Shown here: in pieces, positions 42,190-53,877 of the stretch
Layout of the letters: each line of letters begins with the position of its first letter
Position numbering within the stretch: position 1 is the stretch's first letter
Source: Rusavskia elegans
Taxonomy: Eukaryota; Ascomycota; Lecanoromycetes; Teloschistales; Teloschistaceae
Direction: 5' to 3'
Length of the DNA: 64,000 nt
Assembly: GCA_011316305.1 (NCBI GenBank)
Contig: SAUG01000009.1
Coordinates: forward strand, 434,001-498,000
Position numbers and translations under genes: made by a program
The notes under the pieces: model-generated
What the model saw: only the letters and a program-made list of their open reading frames with translations
The model's database searches: none
What the model was told of the DNA's origin: nothing

Positions 42190-42930
42190 CTACCGCAAAT
42201 TGGAAAGAGCTCTACATCCTAGCATCAGCAGGTGCAAGGGAAAAGGGCCTTGAGTGAACTCACTGCCGAACTCGCTGATATACACCTTACCGCTGTGAGT
42301 CTGCCACCACAGCCCCTCGATGTATGGTCTTCCAGCGCGTGCAGCCTTGGGCAATGCACCATAGCGCGTAAAAAGAGCTCTGCAAACCCGGGGACAGACA
42401 TCACATTGACATTCAGCACATCCAGTGATTCTCGCATCCGAGCTGTCCACACGTGCCTCACAATGCGAGCAGGTTAATCGTCTAGTCATTACCCATGTGG
42501 TCGGCACATGATGACCTGGAGCTGGCTTTACCCATGTGATGAAGACTGGATGTTTGGCGCAATATCTATTCGTTGAAGGAACATGCCAACGGCCGAGGCT
42601 GAAAGTCGAGAAACTGACTCCCTTGCGGCCACTGCCTCGACCAATGATCTGTGCTTTCGTGCGCTTGACTTTGCAGAAAGCGCAGGTGACTTTTTCGGGC
42701 TGCCGTTCCCATGGAATGTTCTTCAGCAGGTCCGATTCGAAGCGACACATGATAAGCCATTTTGTGCAACGACTGAATGACGTGGAGTCGCGGTTGATCC
42801 GGCTTCTGAGGGTTGAGTTGGTATTCTTAAGACAGACGGCCGACACATCGTCCAGCACGTCAGAGATCAATTGAAGGATTTCGGTCGGGAGGCGCTCTAA
42901 AGGCGATGGCCGTATCAAAGATGTGCACAT
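42190..42930 (-). CDS. F-box-like protein with Cys-rich segment
   Basis: Single exon, 246 aa. The N-terminus has an F-box-like helix set (PLERLPTEILQLISDVLDDV SAVCLKNTN), the usual Skp1-binding start of a substrate adaptor in SCF ubiquitin ligases. The rest contains Cys pairs (CAFCKVKR; CSHCEARVD; CAECQCDVC) that may bind zinc, then a conserved-looking PYIEGLWWQTHSGKVYISEF. No leucine-rich or WD repeats are visible, so the target is unknown. Such F-box proteins are numerous and fast-evolving in filamentous fungi. Confidence 0.6.
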   Translation of the reverse strand: MCTSLIRPSPLERLPTEILQLISDVLDDVSAVCLKNTNSTLRSRINRDSTSFSRCTKWLIMCRFESDLLKNIPWERQPEKVTCAFCKVKRTKAQIIGRGSGRKGVSFSTFSLGRWHVPSTNRYCAKHPVFITWVKPAPGHHVPTTWVMTRRLTCSHCEARVDSSDARITGCAECQCDVCPRVCRALFTRYGALPKAARAGRPYIEGLWWQTHSGKVYISEFGSEFTQGPFPLHLLMLGCRALSNLR

Positions 42931-44419
42931 GTTTGGTGGCAGTTTGGGGACGGGGAGGTGAGTAGCAATGATAAAGGAATAGTGATAATCAATACGGGGA
43001 TTGTAGGTGATATGCGAAGAAGGTATTGTGAAGACAATTCGGAAGTCGTATGTAGTGACTGTGGTGTAGAGATGATACTAATGAGATGAGTGGCTGTGTT
43101 GCAGGAATCATGGTGAGTGATCAGGACCGTTCAGGACCGTTCTCGACTTAGCCTCTTTCGGTTGAGGGTACCGCCTTAGTGGGCTTCTATGGTTTCAAAA
43201 TCTGGTTGTTTTACAAAGATACTGCCTTTAGGCGATAACAATTGGAGTACTGTATCTAGAATATAGCACCGTTATATACGATAGCCGATTTCTATTAGTA
43301 ACGGTCCTAGGATTCGAAGGGTTACGATATAGTCTAATACCTTTAGCGTTTATTTATTTTAAACGTTCCCCTACCAAAAACTGTATTATCACTGGGAGCA
43401 CAAGAAACCCTGCATCTCGCCAAGCCCGCCAAGCCTTGACTTCGGATAGGGGCTGGTAGGAATCTCATTAACGTCGCAAGAAATCAGGCTCCAGAATCGA
43501 ACGATTCACGAGATTTTCATCCGCGGGTATCAGGGGCGGCAACCGAGGTGGTGTTGTCGCTGTACAGAGGCATGAAGCTCTTCCACGAGTCGCTCGCTCC
43601 TGGACCCTGACGTTTAGTATTTGGCGCTAAGTAAAAGATTACATGCTCGGTGACAGCGTGACCTAGACCGTACAGAAAATTTATACCGTCCTATATAGAA
43701 AACGTTTACTTTTCGTCATTCTCTTTAGGCGCTCCAAACTTTTTGAACGTTTTTAGTAATAAACCGTACATAAAACGTATCTTAACTGTATTTCAAACCC
43801 TGCAAAGCCCCCTAATGCGGCAGCCTAATTTCTATCTTGCGCAAGTAAAGCGAAGTTACTCTAGTTGGACACACCTGAAAACTTATGGATGAAGCTGGTG
43901 ATTTGGCTTTGATATGGTCATCCTTTTCTCTTCTATCTGCTTGCTATTATGGATACTACTACTCTCTTCGGGAAGACGATGGTCAAGGCGTTGGCAGGCA
44001 GTATTTCTTAGTGAACCACGAGTTGCAGCAGTGTTTCATTACCTATAGCAAAGCTAGGAAATACCATACGTAAGGTAGTTCAACATGAGTATGCACTTGG
44101 CACAATCCAAGGTGAGGGCTGAGTCATCAAAGCACCGTTTTATCACCGGGACCTCGGATTTAAGCTGTCAAGCTCGAAGATGTTGATGCCTTTTTGATGA
44201 ATATCCTTTGAAGCTCTAACAGTCACGACAGGCATCTAACCTACATCCCACTGACGACACAACAGTGTCTACCGACTCATTCCTAACCTCAAAGACTGTC
44301 TCTCTTGCTCAGGGTATCAACAACAAGCAGCCAAAAGCCGCCCTTGGAGAGAAGTGACCGAGCCCCACAGTAGCTGTCGGAATATCGAAGTTTCCTCTCA
44401 CCCAGGTATATCCGCGAAG
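42931..44419. other. Gene-free, AT-rich, RIP-like stretch
   Basis: 1489 bp. From about 43160 to 43860 the sequence is TA-rich, with frequent TATA, TTTAG and ATAC words and no open frame of note. It fits a RIP-mutated transposon fragment, but no element family can be named. A direct duplication AGGACCGTTC x2 occurs near 43122-43141. Confidence 0.45.
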
Positions 44420-44949
<530 letters not shown>

Positions 44950-45236
44950 TGGGACAATCCTGAGGAAATGGGGACCAGCGATACGGAGCCAACGAAGTCG
45001 GGCCTGAATTTACCACGAGCGCATGATGCAGTGATCGCGACGGCTGGCGGGAGAGGCGAGGAAACCAGTGGAGACATAGACATGGCCAGAAGTCATAGCT
45101 AGATATGGTCCCTTCGGGACCCAATGACTGCCATAGAGGGTATCATTCTTCCTTCAGCAAGGCCGTCAGGGCTCCGTATTGTTCCTGCCATCTGCTCAAT
45201 GCCGAGTCTTCCCCTTCGCAAAATGCTTTGGGACCG

Positions 45237-45654
45237 CTAATTGATTTTCTTCCCATCCACCTCAATCCCAGAGCCCGACATCCCACTGTTCGCCCGCAGC
45301 CACTTCTCTGGGTTCTCGTTATAGATCGGATAAGGAGGAACGACCACCAAGAACGTCAACGCCGTGCCGCCTAGTCCAATCCAGAGGGTCATCCAAATAT
45401 TGCCTTGCGCAAAGCCGAGACCGAAGGCGAGAAACTGGAGTAGGTGATCAGTTGTAGGGCAAAGTAGGAAGATTCTGGAAGCTAGACGTACACCGGTGAT
45501 AGCGAGGATGATGGTGGAGAACAGCTCAGTGAGCTTTTGACCCTCGAAATCCTAGGAGTTTTCATCAGTCATAGAACGCGCTGAGAGAATGTATATTGCT
45601 CACAATTTGACCTTCGAACAGGTCTTGCGCCTGCTGGAGCAGCTGATCAGCCAT
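45237..45654 (-). CDS. SPC1: Signal peptidase complex subunit SPC1 (12 kDa)
   Basis: Spc1 is a two-pass ER membrane subunit that tunes signal peptidase substrate choice. Exons 45654-45604, 45551-45492 and 45434-45237 encode 102 aa. Joined sequence: IDFEGQKLTELFSTIILAIT, then FLAFGLGFAQGNIWMTLWIG, GTALTFLVVVPPYPIYNENP and EKWLRA. That gives two membrane helices with the conserved PPYP.YN..P..W after the second. The introns are 52 and 57 nt with normal donors. No long open frame marks this gene; it is visible only when spliced. Convergent with RBX1 and divergent from HTD2 (241 bp). Confidence 0.93.
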
Positions 45655-45895
45655 TGGATTTGGTGTGTGGATTGCAGAACATGGAGTTGCAACGTCGTCC
45701 GTCTTTTGGCTCCATCGCGTGCACTTGCTGTGGCTGAGGTCGGCCACTCGGGCTCTTGAAGCTCCGACTCCGACTTCTCTTGAGACAAGTTCGATGTTCC
45801 TGAACCAATCCGACAACTTTGACAGTGATCTATCAGGAAGAGGGCTGACATGAACATGAAGTTACTTGTATCAAAGTCCTCTATCACTGATCGCA
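45655..45895. promoter_or_regulatory. Divergent promoter region, SPC1 / HTD2
   Basis: 241 bp between the two starts; no clear motif. Confidence 0.4.
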
Positions 45896-47002
45896 ATGAG
45901 CATCACCAACACGCAATGGAAGCGCCTTGCAGAATGCGCCAACCTGGTGGGCCGTCATGCAGACTCGCTTTCACATCTCAAGAAGGAGATGACCTCCCGC
46001 AAGCTCCCGGAGCTCCACGATGACTGTAGCAAAATTCGGTCAGATCTACTAGACGCAACTCTTCACGATGTTCTTCCATATCAGGAGTACAGTATTGGGA
46101 AGACTCGAAAATTCATGCCGCAATCCTATCATCTGGTATACTTCCATTCTGCAACTCGCCTTTCCTCGCTATTACTCGATGGGACAGATCCCCTACACTC
46201 TCCTGGTATGCCCTTCACCCGTCGTATGTGGGCTGGTGGGGACATCACCTTCGATGATCACCTACCGTTCCAGGACTCCGCCTTCCTTCGCTGTAAAGAG
46301 TCCATCAAAGACGTCGAGATCAAAGGTAATGAAGGAGACGAGAAGATCTTCGTCACCATCGAGCGAAGAATCGGCTATATCGCGAAGACTGGACGACACC
46401 CTTTCGCAGATGTCGATCCTGTCCTTGAGAACAGGAAACTAGTCTTTTTGCGGGAGCGTCCTCGTCCGCTCGATACTCCAGCGTCTGCAACTAATATCAT
46501 AAAACACCCACATGAGCCTCAGGCAAGGCATACATTCATACCCTCTCCCGCGCTCCTGTTCCGCTTTTCTGCCTTGACTTTCAACGCCCACGCCATCCAT
46601 CTCGACAAAAAGTACTGCCAAGAGGTAGAAGGATACCGAAACCTACTTGTTCACGGACCACTGACCGTAGTACTGATGTTGCAATATCTCACGGCAAACA
46701 TGCACCGTAGGCACCGTCGTAATGGGAAATCTCAAGACCAGGTGATCACATTCGTGACATACAGAAATCTGGCGCCGCTGTACGCGGAAGAAGAGATGAC
46801 TCTGTGCGTCCGGCAGAAAGAAGAGCATCTGTGGGAAACATGGATCGAAGGGCCGGACGGTGGTCTCGCTGTTAAAGCATCCGTCCGTACCGCCGAGGAG
46901 CCCCCAATGCAGAAGGAAAGAGAGAAGCGGGACCGCATTGCTGAGGGGTCTTCCCACGGCCGTTCCGATCCACAGTTCTTTCCAGGCATGGGGTTTACCT
47001 AA
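45896..47002 (+). CDS. HTD2: Mitochondrial 3-hydroxyacyl-thioester dehydratase HTD2
   Basis: Htd2 dehydrates 3-hydroxyacyl-ACP in mitochondrial type II fatty acid synthesis, a source of lipoate precursors. Single exon, 368 aa. It has the double hot-dog layout of fungal Htd2. The N-terminal part (LPYQEYSIGKTRKFMPQSYH, MPFTRRMWAGGDITFDDHLP) is followed by the catalytic-type hot-dog SPALLFRFSALTFNAHAIHL. YRNLLVHGPLTVVLMLQYL then carries the conserved H-G-P, and FVTYRNLAPLYAEEEMTLCV follows. The start at 45896 is the first ATG. The N-terminus is basic enough for targeting but not a textbook presequence. The tail ends FFPGMGFT. Confidence 0.88.
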   Translation: MSITNTQWKRLAECANLVGRHADSLSHLKKEMTSRKLPELHDDCSKIRSDLLDATLHDVLPYQEYSIGKTRKFMPQSYHLVYFHSATRLSSLLLDGTDPLHSPGMPFTRRMWAGGDITFDDHLPFQDSAFLRCKESIKDVEIKGNEGDEKIFVTIERRIGYIAKTGRHPFADVDPVLENRKLVFLRERPRPLDTPASATNIIKHPHEPQARHTFIPSPALLFRFSALTFNAHAIHLDKKYCQEVEGYRNLLVHGPLTVVLMLQYLTANMHRRHRRNGKSQDQVITFVTYRNLAPLYAEEEMTLCVRQKEEHLWETWIEGPDGGLAVKASVRTAEEPPMQKEREKRDRIAEGSSHGRSDPQFFPGMGFT

Positions 47003-48203
47003 ATTACAGATCACGATAACCTCTTGTGCGCGCTGGGCCGCGTTTAAGTCCCCCGGCTCGTATGAGACAATCCGATCCGGAAAGAGCAACCTTACTACCG
47101 ACGAACCCGTCGGGCGATATATTACGCCTGCTCCAGCGCCGTCTCAAGATCGGCTCTGGGGCTTCATGGGCACCGGGCATTGAAGTACTCAAGCTCAAAC
47201 ACTTCCGTACTTCAAACGTTTCCGGCATTTCGGTGATCAGTTGGAACCCTTGTGGGGAGGCATGTAACCATTCTCGGCGCCGCTATAAAGCAAGCACATG
47301 ACTATTCTTTTTAGCGGATAAGAAGTCTGGCGTAGCAAGCATCTGTGTAGTATGTAGAGCGGTTGGCTTCAAGCAGGGGAATCTGGATATGAAGACAGGA
47401 GTGCAAGACGAGCGGCATACCCCGTGGAAGAATTAGACCCGGTGGTGGTCCTAGAAATTGTAACGAAATGAAAAATATAAAACACTGTAGCCCTTAATTC
47501 CAGCTCTAGTAGAGAACTTGCCTAACAAGTTTAATCCTGTTCTTTCTCACCGACCGATTTTATCCGACGAGATAAGCAAATAGGGTCATCTGAACGGGAG
47601 AAGATGAGAGCGAAGAAGAGAATACAAGAAAGCGCAGTCGAACTTACACTTTCACTCCTAAATATCAAAACCCTCTGACATTCTCATCAAAAACGCACTC
47701 ACAGTCGACAGAAACCAGAAAAAGAGAGGCACAAACACGTCAATGAATAAACAAATTCCTTAACCCCTCTTCTCCAAGGGCAAAAACTACTCTCACTACT
47801 TACTACTGCTTGTACTCAGCAACGGGTAATAATAATCTCCCTCTTGACAAAAACAAAAAGTTACAAGTTTCAAAGGATATCTGATTTGCTTTGCTTTGCT
47901 TTGCTTTGCTGCCGTCTCTACGGATGTTGTTCCCCTTGGAACACCCCATTTTATTCAATAGTTCAGCAAGGAAAAAGCCTCCGACAAAGCTCATGTGTAT
48001 GCGTAAAAGTACAGACTGGGACGGCCAGATGAGCAACTCTCGTTGATGAGAGAAAAAACGCCTTGGATGCTGTGTCTGATCTGCAATTCAAGGGGGAATG
48101 GGTATTGATAGTTGATGAATTGGAAAATGTATCGTAGAAGCCAACAGTGTGTGTGTGAGAGCCATGACAGATGGGTAGTCCGAGTGGGAGTAACAAAGAA
48201 GCA
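47003..48203. other. Gene-free stretch with a short pentanucleotide microsatellite
   Basis: 1201 bp between HTD2 and SMI1, both of which end here (convergent). (TTGCT)5 lies at 47886-47910. No gene recognised. Confidence 0.45.
47886..47910. repeat. (TTGCT)5 microsatellite
   Basis: Five exact TTGCT units, in the 3' flank of the SMI1 gene. Confidence 0.9.
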
Positions 48204-49894
48204 TCATATCTCCACACTCTTCATCTCGTCTACGCCATCGACACCAAGACCCTTGGCAGTCGTATTCTCCTTATCCTCGTCATGGTTATGTGTTCTCGGG
48301 TCCGTCAACGGCGCCATACCCTGGGGCCTCTTGAGCCCTTTCTCCCGGTCTGAGGCTACAGGCGTTGCCACTTCCACTAGCCTCCCGTTCCTTTCGCTTG
48401 CGGCAGTCTCTGTTGCTAGGCTGTCTTTGTTCGCATCGCCGCCCGTCTGGATTGGCTGTGATGCAATGTCATCTTCAGAGACCTTGGCCAGGGGACTTGG
48501 TTTCGGTATGTGCTGCCCTCGTGGACTGGCAGTAGCGCCACCACTTCGAGGAAATCGATGTGGTGATCGACCTCGATCTTCGGTTGGAGAGCCGTACGGC
48601 GAGCCTCGGTCGCTGCCGCTCTGCGTGTTGACTGCCATGCCATTATTAGTGGGTGGCTTCCTCCGCGGTCCTTTGCGGCCATATTTTTGGTCCATCCTCC
48701 AACGGAGGACGTCGAGGTAAGCTGGCTCCACTCCTGCTGCCCTGAATTCCCGAAGTTTCAGCTCTTGGGTGTCTTCATCGACGAAGACTTTCTCGCTGCT
48801 GATGTCGTCGGCAACGGTGGCTAGAAATGCTGCCCATGAACGAGCAACGACGTATTTGCAGTCATAGTCTCGGCCGAATATGATGATCTGTCCCCATTTC
48901 CCGACAGGTCCGGGTGCGAGGTCAACGGCAATGTTGTTCCCACCCCAATCGCGAGCAAGTGGGATCCATCCTGAATGAGCATAGGCCTTTTGGATCGCTC
49001 GTGACGGTTGTGAGTCTTGACGATCGAAGAGCTCCTGTCGCCAAAGCGGGTTCGTTCCTTGAGTGGTGGACTGCTGTTGTGGTAGATTGAAAGCTTTTGG
49101 GAAGCTCGGTTGACGGTGTGGAGCAGGAGTGGTCAAATACTCTTCATTCACAACTCTCCAATTCTTCCACTCTTGTACGATCTCTTCACAGTCTAGGAGC
49201 ATACATCCGAAGATGATACCAGTCGGTCGACCTCCTCGCTCTTGACCGTCGTGAATTTGCAAGGATTCACGAACCTCCATAGGCAGAGAGCAGTCAAGCT
49301 CATGTTCTAGCTCGTTGACATCATTCTGCGTACAGCCTTCGGACAACTGATCATGAAGTTCTTCGTAATGATCCTCAGTCCACCGCTCGATTCTCTTCCA
49401 TGAATGTGAGACAGGAGGTGGAGGGGGCAGTCCTTCTTGAAAGCTCTGCATCTGGATTTCGCCGGGAGCTACGTTATCGAAGGGGTTGCCGTCCCCCGAC
49501 TGTTTTCGCTGGGCCAAGTTGGATCTCATGCCGGGGGAGTAGGGTGCAGTAGGCGAGTGGAGAGCACCAGGACTGCCAGGCCAGCCGGCATGACCATTGG
49601 CTAACGTCGGGGTTGGACTTCTTACGTCATCGTATGGCGAGGAGAGGTCGGCGCGTGAGTCGACGGCACTGGTCGCAATTGATGTGAGGGGAGCATGGCG
49701 GCTTTGGTTCAGAGGCATGTGCTGTCCGGTACGATAGGGCGAGTCGTGAGAGGCATGACGATCGTTGGAGGTCATGGAATGCCAGAAGGAGCGAAATGCT
49801 TTTCCAATCCTGTCAGGACTGATGTTAGTGAGATGATGGCCTCAGACAATTGCACTCGGCGGCGCTAATCCAACGAGACTTACGAAGCAGCCAT
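48204..49894 (-). CDS. SMI1: Cell-wall regulator SMI1/KNR4
   Basis: Smi1/Knr4 links cell-wall integrity signalling to beta-1,3-glucan and chitin synthesis in yeast. Exon 1 is a short 49894-49884 (encodes MAAS with the next base). A 74-nt intron follows (GTAAGT...GACAG), then exon 2 49809-48204; 538 aa. The family opening MTSNDRHASHDSPYRTGQH sits just after the splice, preceded by AFRSFWHS. The SMI1 domain is about 130-360: WKRIERWTEDHYEELHDQLS, LPMEVRESLQIHDGQERGGR, TGIIFGCMLLDCEEIVQEWK and GWIPLARDWGGNNIAVDLAP. The C-terminal 170 residues are disordered and Ser/Pro/Arg-rich. The short first exon is supported because the frame would otherwise start at the internal MTSN. Confidence 0.9.
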
Positions 49895-50668
49895 GGCAAC
49901 GGTGAAGCGTAGCTACTGTTGACCGAAGCGGCGCGAAGAGGGAGAGGCATTCGATGTCGGTCGGTGGTGGCAGTGGTCGTGAATAACAAATGATGAATTT
50001 TATGATGGGATTGAGAATGCGAAGTCCGTTGTTTCAATTGGCGGTGGGCGTCATTTTACCAACGGTTGATGAAAGGGGCCTCGCTCTGCGCGTGAGCAGG
50101 GATCATCAAACCCGACTGGCTGCAGGGGTCGTCGTTGATAGACGCGACTGCCACAGAGCGACGTAATTTAAGGCGGGCACCAACAATGATGGGAAGTACT
50201 CGGCTATTTCCAACGCATCGATTCCTCGATATCGAAGTAATCGCACTCTCGAGTAGTCTGACATGCAATGCCACAATAACACAGACTCATGTCCGTGAAA
50301 GGGCCATGATGGTAAACGCTTGTTGTCCCGGCGATGAACGAAAGGGTGCAGAGATAAGCTACTCTGCGCGATAGATCGACACGCCAAGAATATGCATCTC
50401 TATTTTCATCCATAGTAGTGGTTGTACCGCACGGTGAAAGAATTGCTTGAAGATGAATGATGATCTCGACAATCCTCCTATTCTTGTCTTTTCGGTCATC
50501 ATGAAACATGGCTGGGTGCGCTGGCCCAATGACCACGCGTAAATTTCCTCGTGGCAATTGCAGCATTGAGGACTTGCCCCCCAGACTCCGGAGTTATTTT
50601 TGATTTAAATAGAAAAAACCCGGTGCTGGCACCCTTGGAAAAGCACCCATGAACCCGCATCATCCAAT
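49895..50668. other. Gene-free stretch, SMI1 promoter side
   Basis: 774 bp. Open frames at 50.05-50.57 kb have no recognisable content. Nothing else seen. Confidence 0.35.
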
Positions 50669-50983
50669 CTAGACGGTTGGCTCCGCATCGTACTTTCCGT
50701 ACAAGCCCTTGCCGCCTCCAGGCAAGTTCTGGCTGCCAGCTCCGCTCTTGCTGCTGTCCTTCATCTCATCCAAGCCTTCAGGTAGAGGGGCGGCCTTGCC
50801 AGAGCGGTCGACAGAGTCCGACACAGTGTCCTAACCAAGGTCAGCATGTCTCGATATCGCTCGGGCAACGTAGAGGGGCCAAACATTTCCTTCCTTAGGT
50901 GCTCCGGCTACCTTGTTTTCGCCAGCTTCTATTGGATTGTCTGAAGCTGGGTGGCCATCCGAGTATTCGGCTCCGCGAGGCAT
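50669..50983 (-). CDS. Small hydrophilic protein, unknown (77 aa)
   Basis: Exons 50983-50912 and 50830-50669, joined by an 81-nt intron (GTAGCC...GGTTAG), encode MPRGAEYSDGHPASDNPIEA with GENK, then DTVSDSVDRSGKAAP, ending GGGKGLYGKYDAEPTV. The sequence is Gly/Ser/Asp-rich with no membrane segment. An opening like MPRG.EY..G.P.SDN.IEAG recurs, from memory, in small uncharacterised Pezizomycotina proteins; I give no function. It is easy to miss because each exon is short. Divergent from the deacetylase gene at 51458. Confidence 0.66.
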
Positions 50984-51457
50984 CTTGGGCTTTTCCAAAG
51001 ATTGCAGGAATATGTCAACGGTTGTCCGATAGAGCTTTAGTTACTGAAGTTGACTTTGGTGAGGGATTAGTCTTGCTCACACAGTTCAGGTTCAGTGTGC
51101 TTGAAAAAGAGCGCAGTGTCCGCATGACATCACCCCGCCAAGCTTTTCCACCTTTCGTCACCGTTCGTTTCAGATTGACAAGCTTCTCAAGGCCATTTGA
51201 GGATGCGGGGAAATCCACACGGTAACGTACATATTATCAATCCAAGACTGGTATGATCGTTGTATAATTGGACTTCGAGACCATTGGAAGCATTGTAAGT
51301 ATCTGGTGCCTGCTTCCCAAATAGATCAAATTTTTGCAAGATTTTGCCGTGCTTGAACCAGAAGAATAGTTTGTAAATTCATTGCTGCCACTAATCACTG
51401 TCTCTACTCGTCGTGAAGTCAGACTCTACAACATACACTCCCCTGGTCAGGTGAATC
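50984..51457. promoter_or_regulatory. Divergent promoter region, small protein / deacetylase
   Basis: 474 bp; no motif recognised. Confidence 0.35.
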
Positions 51458-52524
51458 ATGTCTTCTATCACAAGCCAAGAGCTTGCCACCGGCAATGAAT
51501 TCTCCGACTCGAACTCCTCCATTCCTAAGCCTCCCACCAAATACTCCAAACATCGTGTGAAGGTTGCTCTGTCTGTCGACTTTGACGCCATCTCCGCACA
51601 TCTGGGTACGGGTAAACATCCAGACAACAACATGGCCGATTATTCCCAGGGCATTTTTGCAGGAAAGGTTGGAGTACCGCGGCTCCTTAAATTGTTTAAC
51701 AAATTGGGCTTGTCGGAAAAGATGACCTGGTTCATTCCCGGCCACTCGATGGAGACATTTCCTGCGGAAGTGAAGCAGATCGTAGATTCGGGCTGTGAGA
51801 TAGGCTTGCACGGTTATTCGCACGAGGTATCTTTTCCCTACCTTCCTCAATCCTGAACAGATTCAAGCTGAATGACTTAACCCAGGGCTCGTACCAAATG
51901 AGCGAAGAGCAAGAGTCTGATGTTCTAGAGAAATGCATCGGTCTCGCGGTAAAGCTTACCGGCAAAAAGCCTGTCGGATGGAGAGCACCCCTGTACCAGA
52001 TTCGGGAGACAAGCATACCACTTCTCGAGAAACATGGGTTCGAATACGATAGTTCGCTGACTCACCACGACTCCCAACCATTTTTCCTGCCTCGTCACCC
52101 TCCTATAGAGCCACCTGATTTCTCCAAAGCGGCCTCGACCTGGATGCATCCCACCCCCCTCATCTCTTCTTCCCTCACTTCCCTGGTCGAGATCCCTTGC
52201 AACTGGTACGGCGAGGATGAAACCCCATTGTCATATCTACCCCGTGTGAACAACAGCCACGGCTATGTTGATACAAGAGTGATCGAACAGATGTGGAAAG
52301 ACAGGTTCCTGTGGCTCTGGGAGAACGCTGATGATGATGGAAGCGACGAGGGAGTTAATGACTTCATCTTTCCAATCTGCCTGCACCCGGACACGAGTGG
52401 GATGGCCCATGTGATTGGCATGATTGAGAGGATGATGATATGGCTGAAGAGTTGGGGCGATGAGGTTCAATTCTGTCGATATGAGGACATTGCAAAGGAA
52501 ACGAAGAGGAGACAGACGCGATAA
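51458..52524 (+). CDS. Polysaccharide deacetylase-family protein (NodB-like fold)
   Basis: Exons 51458-51826 and 51886-52524, joined by a 59-nt intron, give 335 aa. The NodB fold metal site is visible: VALSVDFDAISAHLG (Asp) and LHGYSHE (His-x3-His). Further conserved blocks are GWRAPLYQIRETSIPLLEKH and PICLHPDTSGMAHVIGMIER (catalytic His). It lacks a signal peptide, so it is probably intracellular, unlike chitin deacetylases. It resembles the PuuE/HP0310-like subgroup that includes allantoinase- and cyclic-imidase-type enzymes. The substrate cannot be told. It may have a bacterial origin, as suspected for this subgroup in fungi, but composition here is ordinary. Confidence 0.85.
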
Positions 52525-53044
52525 ATACTTAGGACTGGCTCCACCTGCTGACGCACCGTACTTACTTGGAAAATACTTATACTCCTTTTGAACTGCAAAT
52601 CTCGGGCTCCTCAAACGCCCACAATAGAACAGAGATGACCGAGCACAACATTCGACCTTATCGCTAGCCGAAGTACCGAACGCGTCGCTTCCCCATCAAA
52701 GGTATAGTAGTGGAAGGCCACATGTTTTCCAGGTAGCGCGAAGCTCTTCATACTATGTATACTTCAAAGATCTATTCCTGCTATATAGTAGTTACTGTAC
52801 AATTGTACAAAATCAAACAAATGGAATGATTCATTGGATGAGCCCAATGAACGCCACGCGAGCCAAGATCGATAACCGCCTACCGCGCGCGCCCAAAATT
52901 CGAGATCATCCAAGTCCAATCGTCGTATCCCAGAGACTTAGACTTTATCAAGTCCTTGCAGCTCGATCCTACCGTCAGTTTCCTCCGGTCCACTCCCGAC
53001 GGCAATCTAAACCCACCCTCATACAAAAACCAAACCACACAAAC
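52525..53044. other. Intergenic, deacetylase 3' flank and TIM8 promoter
   Basis: 520 bp, partly AT-rich around 52740-52820. No gene. Confidence 0.35.
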
Positions 53045-53469
53045 ATGGATACCTCCTCCCTCTCCCAACCAAACCTCGACCTCTCCAAGCTCTCCGACTA
53101 CGACAAACGTGACCTACAGCAACAAATCGGCAACGAAATGCAGAAAGCCAAAATCCAAGAATGTAATCGTTCCCTCCTTCCTCCATAACCCCCCAACCCA
53201 CCCCTACCTACATCCTCTCGAATCCATCTCCCCCTCCCCGCGCCCATTTCTTTCTTCCAAGACAAGAAGATATACTAACAACAGCGGGCATCATCGCAGC
53301 AATCCACAACCTAACAGATATCTGCTGGACAAAATGCATCACGGGCGGTATCTCGAACGGGAAATTGAGCGGGAAGGAGGAGAGCTGCACGACGAATTGT
53401 GTGGAGAGGTTTTTGGAGGCGAATACGGCGGTTTTGAAGCATTTGGAGCAGATGAGGGGGGAAATGTAG
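53045..53469 (+). CDS. TIM8: Mitochondrial import chaperone TIM8
   Basis: Small Tim of the intermembrane space; with Tim13 it escorts Tim23-type precursors. Exons 53045-53162 and 53300-53469 encode 95 aa. The twin CX3C motif is intact: CWTKC and CTTNC, 17 residues apart, and the C-terminus is VERFLEANTAVLKHLEQMRG. I chose the acceptor at 53299 because IQESIHNLTDICWTKC fits Tim8 in length. An upstream acceptor (...CAACAG, 53284) would insert about five residues. The 137-nt intron is long for this window. Confidence 0.93.
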
Positions 53470-53877
53470 GGAGTGGGGTTGAGAAAGGAAGATTGGATAG
53501 GGGGTAGGGGTGGGGGAGGGCGTGGGCTGAGGGTGTAGGAGCAGGAGTGAGAGAAGGAGAGGGAGCGGGAGAGGGAGTCGGAGTGTGAGAAGGTGGATGG
53601 GTTGTGAGCATATAAATAGGAAAGGGACAAGGGGTGCCCTACGGCTTCTGGATTCTGCATATACGGAGGTGATGTGCTGAGGACACAGTTCGAAGGGAGG
53701 TACGGGTACAGGTACAACTCCACTTTTGCACAGCCGCTGAAGGGCCTACAAATTTGCGGCGAACGATAGATGACATTGGGCACTTGCAAGGGATACCAAT
53801 GGAAACTTCGATCTTGATTGCAGCGAACCTATCTGCACTATGCTCGAAGCCCCTGATCCCCACTCTTCCACTCAACT
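53470..53877. other. Intergenic between convergent TIM8 and uL23
   Basis: 408 bp. Purine-rich (GGGAGAGG-like) from about 53500 to 53590. No gene. Confidence 0.35.

Noticed and set aside
43480..43560. tRNA-like words (TTCGATTC on the minus strand)
   Set aside because: No matching A box, acceptor stem or anticodon arm could be built.
28450..44419. Secondary-metabolite cluster in the accessory region
   Set aside because: No polyketide synthase, NRPS, terpene synthase, P450 or cluster regulator was recognised.
53208..53789. 193-codon reverse frame over TIM8 and its 3' flank
   Set aside because: Antisense of TIM8 exon 2 and purine-rich DNA; Ser/Pro low complexity.
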